A DNA stretch of 8,674 nucleotides from Patescibacteria group bacterium (GTDB lineage: Bacteria; Patescibacteriota; Minisyncoccia; Phycocordibacterales; SIBU01), in NCBI GenBank assembly GCA_018968805.1, contig JAGWZX010000019.1, forward strand, positions 1-8,674, in the 5' to 3' direction. The notes beneath the pieces were generated by a model that was not told where the DNA came from, did no database searches, and was given only the letters and a program-made list of their open reading frames with translations. Each line of letters starts with the position of its first letter. The first letter of the stretch is position 1. Positions 4,915-8,674 of this stretch are shown piece after piece. The translations under genes were made by a program, and so were the position numbers.

Positions 4915-5736
4915 ATGCGTACAATCAAACGGTTGGTTGTTAAAGTCGGCACGGCGGAATTGACCGGTGTTGACGGAAAGCTCAACTGCGCTTTCCAACT
5001 GTTAGCCGAACAAATTGCCAGATTGCGCCGAAACGGTATTCGCACGGTCGTGGTCAGTTCCGGCGCGATTCTGGCCGGCAGGCAAGCAAATGCGGCACTT
5101 GGAATTAATGGCAGTAAAATGTCGAAAAAACTGCTTGCGGCTTGCGGCATGGACGTGCTCATTACCCGTTGGCGCGAGGCGTTTGCGCCGTATGGCCTGA
5201 GCGTTTGTCAGCTTCTGGCGACTTTTTATAACAGCGTGCTTCAGGACGAGAGGCGCAGTATTCGGTCGACCCTTCGAGAGGCGATGGATTCAGGTCGCAT
5301 CGTGCCGATCGTGAATGAGAATGACCCCGTCTCGCCTGCGGAAATCAAATTGATGGATTTGCATTTCAGCGAGAACGACGTTTTGGCTTCGGTGATTGCC
5401 AACATTGTCGGTGCGAATGCCATTATCTTTTTCTCCGATGCCGGCGGGGTATACGAACATAATCCGCGCGCTGGCGACTCCGGGCGGAAGTATCGAACGC
5501 TTGACGCTTGGAACATTCCTCGTGTGCTTTTGCCGAAACGGTCGGCAGTAGCTTCGACGTCTGCACTTGGCCACGGCGGTATTGAATCAAAAATCACTGC
5601 CGCGGCGCGTTGTCATCGCGCCGGAATGCGCGTGGCGATCACCAAATTGAATGGCACGCCGGAAATCCTACGGCAGTTCGTCCGAGGCGGTTCGGTCGGT
5701 ACGATGATGGGGAGTAAGACGGTGTTCTACGAGTAG
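4915..5736 (+). CDS. proB: Glutamate 5-kinase-like amino acid kinase
   Basis: A 273-residue amino-acid-kinase fold. Glutamate 5-kinase phosphorylates the gamma-carboxyl of glutamate with ATP, the first step of proline synthesis. Visible blocks are RLVVKVGTAELT with Lys10, VVVSSGAILAGR (45-56), CQLLATFYN (98-106), VPIVNENDPVS (130-140), FSENDVLAS (151-159), FFSDAGGVYEHNPR, and GHGGIESKITAA near the C terminus. The length fits the single-domain form; the C-terminal PUA domain of longer ProB proteins is absent. The ATG at 4915 is chosen because it puts the phosphate-binding strand at the usual place; a TTG at 4870 would add an unneeded 15-residue tail. Some usually conserved positions differ: GQ is GM (78-79), FGDND is FSEND, and GTGGM is GHGGI. 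No proA or proC is in the window, so a different carboxylate substrate is possible. No Shine-Dalgarno motif precedes the ATG. Confidence 0.82.
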   Translation: MRTIKRLVVKVGTAELTGVDGKLNCAFQLLAEQIARLRRNGIRTVVVSSGAILAGRQANAALGINGSKMSKKLLAACGMDVLITRWREAFAPYGLSVCQLLATFYNSVLQDERRSIRSTLREAMDSGRIVPIVNENDPVSPAEIKLMDLHFSENDVLASVIANIVGANAIIFFSDAGGVYEHNPRAGDSGRKYRTLDAWNIPRVLLPKRSAVASTSALGHGGIESKITAAARCHRAGMRVAITKLNGTPEILRQFVRGGSVGTMMGSKTVFYE

Positions 5737-5753
5737 GCTAATTTAAATCCCGC

Positions 5754-5786
5754 AACCCGGTTCAAAAGAATCGGGTTTTTCTTTTT
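5754..5786 (+). terminator. Terminator of the kinase unit
   Basis: AACCCGGTTC (5754-5763) pairs with GAATCGGGTT (5768-5777), 10 bp with one G-T pair, around AAAA. A T-rich tail broken by one C follows. It starts 17 bases after the kinase stop. Confidence 0.85.
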
Positions 5787-5790
5787 GTGT

Positions 5791-5816
5791 ATTTAGTACG
5801 ATATATCGTACTAAAT
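5791..5816. repeat. Perfect 26-bp palindrome between convergent genes
   Basis: ATTTAGTACGAT is followed, after the central AT, by its mirror, giving an uninterrupted 26-base self-complementary sequence with no spacer. It lies after the kinase terminator and 9 bases beyond the NUDIX stop. No T-run follows on either strand. The symmetry resembles a dimeric repressor operator, but no promoter is near it. Confidence 0.9.
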
Positions 5817-5825
5817 GGCATTCAA

Positions 5826-6257
5826 TTAAATTTTATAGAAGATTCTGATGCTTTCGTCCTCGTCCTGAATCAGATTCATTTTTAAAGCTTTTTGGGGTTC
5901 GACCCAGATAGAATCCTTATGTTCATCGGGCCTAATCATTACACGCGGCCGGTCTTTTAGCGGCAAATGAAAAACATAATAAATAAAATCAAAATTTGGG
6001 TAGCGGACATATGACTTGCCAAAATATATCAAATCTTTCGGTTGCGCCATGATGCCGGTTTCTTCTTGGAGTTCGCGAGCAATAGCTTGGAGCGGTTCTT
6101 CGCCGGAATCTACTTTGCCGGCCGGTACGCCCCAGGTATTGCCATCGGGTTTGTGGTCGCGGCGGTGAAGCAGAAGAATTTCACCATTATATTCAACAAA
6201 ACAGCTTACTATATCAAATTCGCTCCGGAAACCGTCGGGTTTTTGCTTGTACATCAT
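5826..6257 (-). CDS. NUDIX hydrolase
   Basis: A 143-residue NUDIX hydrolase, a Mg-dependent enzyme that cleaves nucleoside diphosphates linked to another group. The complete Nudix box GX5EX7REUXEEXGU lies at residues 47-69, starting GKVDSGEE and ending RELQEETGI. It is preceded by ILLLHRRDHKPDGNTWGVPAG, as is usual for MutT-like proteins. Length is typical for a single-domain member. The substrate cannot be told from sequence. Two ATGs are adjacent (6257 and 6254), and neither has a Shine-Dalgarno motif. The gene follows atpC on the same strand by 68 bases with no terminator seen between, so it may be the last gene of the ATP synthase transcript. Degenerate ATTCG repeats occupy the spacer. 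Confidence 0.93.
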   Translation of the reverse strand: MMYKQKPDGFRSEFDIVSCFVEYNGEILLLHRRDHKPDGNTWGVPAGKVDSGEEPLQAIARELQEETGIMAQPKDLIYFGKSYVRYPNFDFIYYVFHLPLKDRPRVMIRPDEHKDSIWVEPQKALKMNLIQDEDESIRIFYKI

Positions 6258-6267
6258 ATAAGATACT

Positions 6268-6316
6268 TATCTACGAATCCGCCGCGCCGGACGAATCTGC
6301 GAATACCTACGAATTG
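6268..6316 (-). repeat. Degenerate ATTCGTAG repeats before the NUDIX gene
   Basis: On the minus strand the spacer reads ATTCGTAGGT, ATTCGCAG, ATTCGTCC, then after a GC-rich insert ATTCGTAGAT. This is four copies of ATTCG at steps of 10, 8 and 18 bases. Function unknown; the last copy is close to the NUDIX start and could overlap its translation region. Confidence 0.5.
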
Positions 6317-6325
6317 TAAGAGATG

Positions 6326-6769
6326 TTATTTACGATACTTTTTTGAACGCCATTTATCTGCGACTCTGACGCGGGTGAGGGAACGTTCCAGTTCGGCGGA
6401 GAAGTGTTCATAGTCGACAACTTCCTTGTTTTCCATCTGTTTCCGAAGCTCTTCAGCGCGAGCCTCGGCTTTTTCAATCGCGGCTTCGGAAATTTCCGAG
6501 ACGTGTTCGGCGAAGTCGGCCAGAATCGCGACGTTTGTGCCATTTTCGTCCCGCTTGATTTCCACAAATCCGCCAGCCACGGCCATCGGGACATGTTCTC
6601 CGTTCGCCACAGCAACAATGTCGCCGGACGAAAGCGCTGTAATAAGCGGTACATGATCTGGGAGAATGGTCAAAACGCCCTCCGGCGTGGGAAAAGTAAC
6701 CTGGTCAACCGTTTCGTCCAGGATCAAACGTTCCGGAGTGATGATTTTTAGTTTAAGTTGCTTTAACAT
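6326..6769 (-). CDS. atpC: F1F0 ATP synthase epsilon subunit
   Basis: A 147-residue epsilon subunit of the F1 central stalk, which helps join gamma to the c-ring and can inhibit ATP hydrolysis. The N-terminal beta-sandwich (about 1-85) shows LKIITPERLILDE, TFPTPEGVLTILPDHVPLIT and AVAGGFVEI. The C-terminal region (about 86-147) is helical, with EAAIEKAEARAEELRKQ and a basic end. Length is near the usual 130-145. The ATG at 6769 is preferred to a TTG at 6778, because it gives the normal N terminus and overlaps the stop of a short upstream frame (TAATG). No Shine-Dalgarno motif lies directly before it; the nearest, a very strong one, is 50 bases upstream. It follows atpD by 147 bases, longer than usual, because the gap holds a palindromic repeat. 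Confidence 0.96.
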   Translation of the reverse strand: MLKQLKLKIITPERLILDETVDQVTFPTPEGVLTILPDHVPLITALSSGDIVAVANGEHVPMAVAGGFVEIKRDENGTNVAILADFAEHVSEISEAAIEKAEARAEELRKQMENKEVVDYEHFSAELERSLTRVRVADKWRSKKYRK

Positions 6770-6813
6770 TAGTTGCAAAATTTAAGATTAAAGTTGTAAG
6801 TAGAATAAATCAA
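6769..6813 (-). CDS. Putative 14-codon mini-ORF coupled to atpC
   Basis: On the minus strand AGGGGGTGA (6828-6820), one mismatch from the extended consensus AGGAGGTGA, lies 6 bases before a TTG (6813). The frame runs 14 codons and ends in TAA, whose last A is the A of the atpC ATG. This layout suits termination-reinitiation coupling. The start codon is not ATG, and the frame could be chance in AT-rich DNA. Confidence 0.3.
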   Translation of the reverse strand: MIYSTYNFNLKFCN

Positions 6814-6863
6814 AAATTTTCACCCCCTATGCTTAAACCTTCAATTAATTTTTTTAATTTTTT

Positions 6864-6906
6864 TCTTCAAGGTCGAATCTTTCTCCTGATTTAAGGTTCG
6901 ACCTTT
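6864..6906 (-). repeat. Dispersed palindromic element, copy in the atpD-atpC spacer
   Basis: AAGGTCGAATCTT (6869-6881) and AAGGTTCGACCTT (6893-6905) form a 13-base stem with one mismatch (a G-T pair) around 11 bases. The 43-base segment matches 8573-8615 in the same orientation at 39 positions. Each arm is itself nearly palindromic. Confidence 0.85.
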
Positions 6907-6916
6907 TCCCGAAAAA

Positions 6917-8672
<1,756 letters not shown>

Positions 8673-8674
8673 TT

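Noticed and set aside
5791..5816. The 26-bp palindrome as terminator of the NUDIX gene
   Set aside because: On the minus strand it is followed by ACACAAAAAG rather than a T-run.

Overview
The window (8,674 bases, mixed GC, compact, standard genetic code with TGA used as a stop by several genes) looks like a chromosomal segment of an uncultivated bacterium, most likely of the Patescibacteria/CPR type. This is inferred from gene content and style: a LUD-domain protein, a small two-helix membrane module of a kind I associate with CPR genomes, very short spacers, few Shine-Dalgarno sequences, and an ordinary F-type ATP synthase operon. No taxonomic marker was available to prove it.

Layout, left to right. 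(1) Bases 3-422: the 3' part of a LUD-domain gene. (2) 419-678: a self-contained unit with a promoter, a 51-residue CxxC/CxxC mini-protein and a hairpin terminator. (3) 681-4079: an apparent two-gene operon, an 857-residue M1 zinc aminopeptidase joined by an ATGA overlap to an unusual membrane-anchored TsaC/Sua5-type threonylcarbamoyl-AMP synthase. (4) 4083-4637: a minus-strand orphan gene with its own promoter and terminator. (5) 4650-5786: a plus-strand unit that starts at a near-consensus promoter back to back with the previous one, runs through a leader with mutually exclusive hairpins and a 19-codon reading frame, passes a perfect 19-bp inverted repeat, and ends with a glutamate 5-kinase-like gene and its terminator. 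(6) 5826-8672, minus strand: atpG (partial), atpD, atpC and a NUDIX hydrolase gene, in that transcription order.

The most striking material is not the gene list but two layers on top of it. First, the window is peppered with long perfect inverted repeats, and several lie inside reading frames without breaking them: three in the aminopeptidase, one in atpD and one in atpG. The atpG copy has a near-identical partner, 39 of 43 bases, in the atpD-atpC spacer. That makes it a dispersed palindromic element able to sit in a coding gene, in the manner of Rickettsia palindromic elements. Second, the leader before the kinase gene has the geometry of a translation-coupled attenuator. It has tandem proline codons, a stop codon inside an antiterminator strand, and a terminator that competes for the same bases, ahead of a gene whose family makes the first proline precursor.

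Functionally the segment is housekeeping: peptide breakdown, tRNA t6A modification, proline-pathway kinase, nucleotide clean-up and ATP synthesis. Apart from the two inferred operons I see no pathway linking the blocks. No RNA genes, CRISPR arrays, insertion sequences or phage genes were seen.
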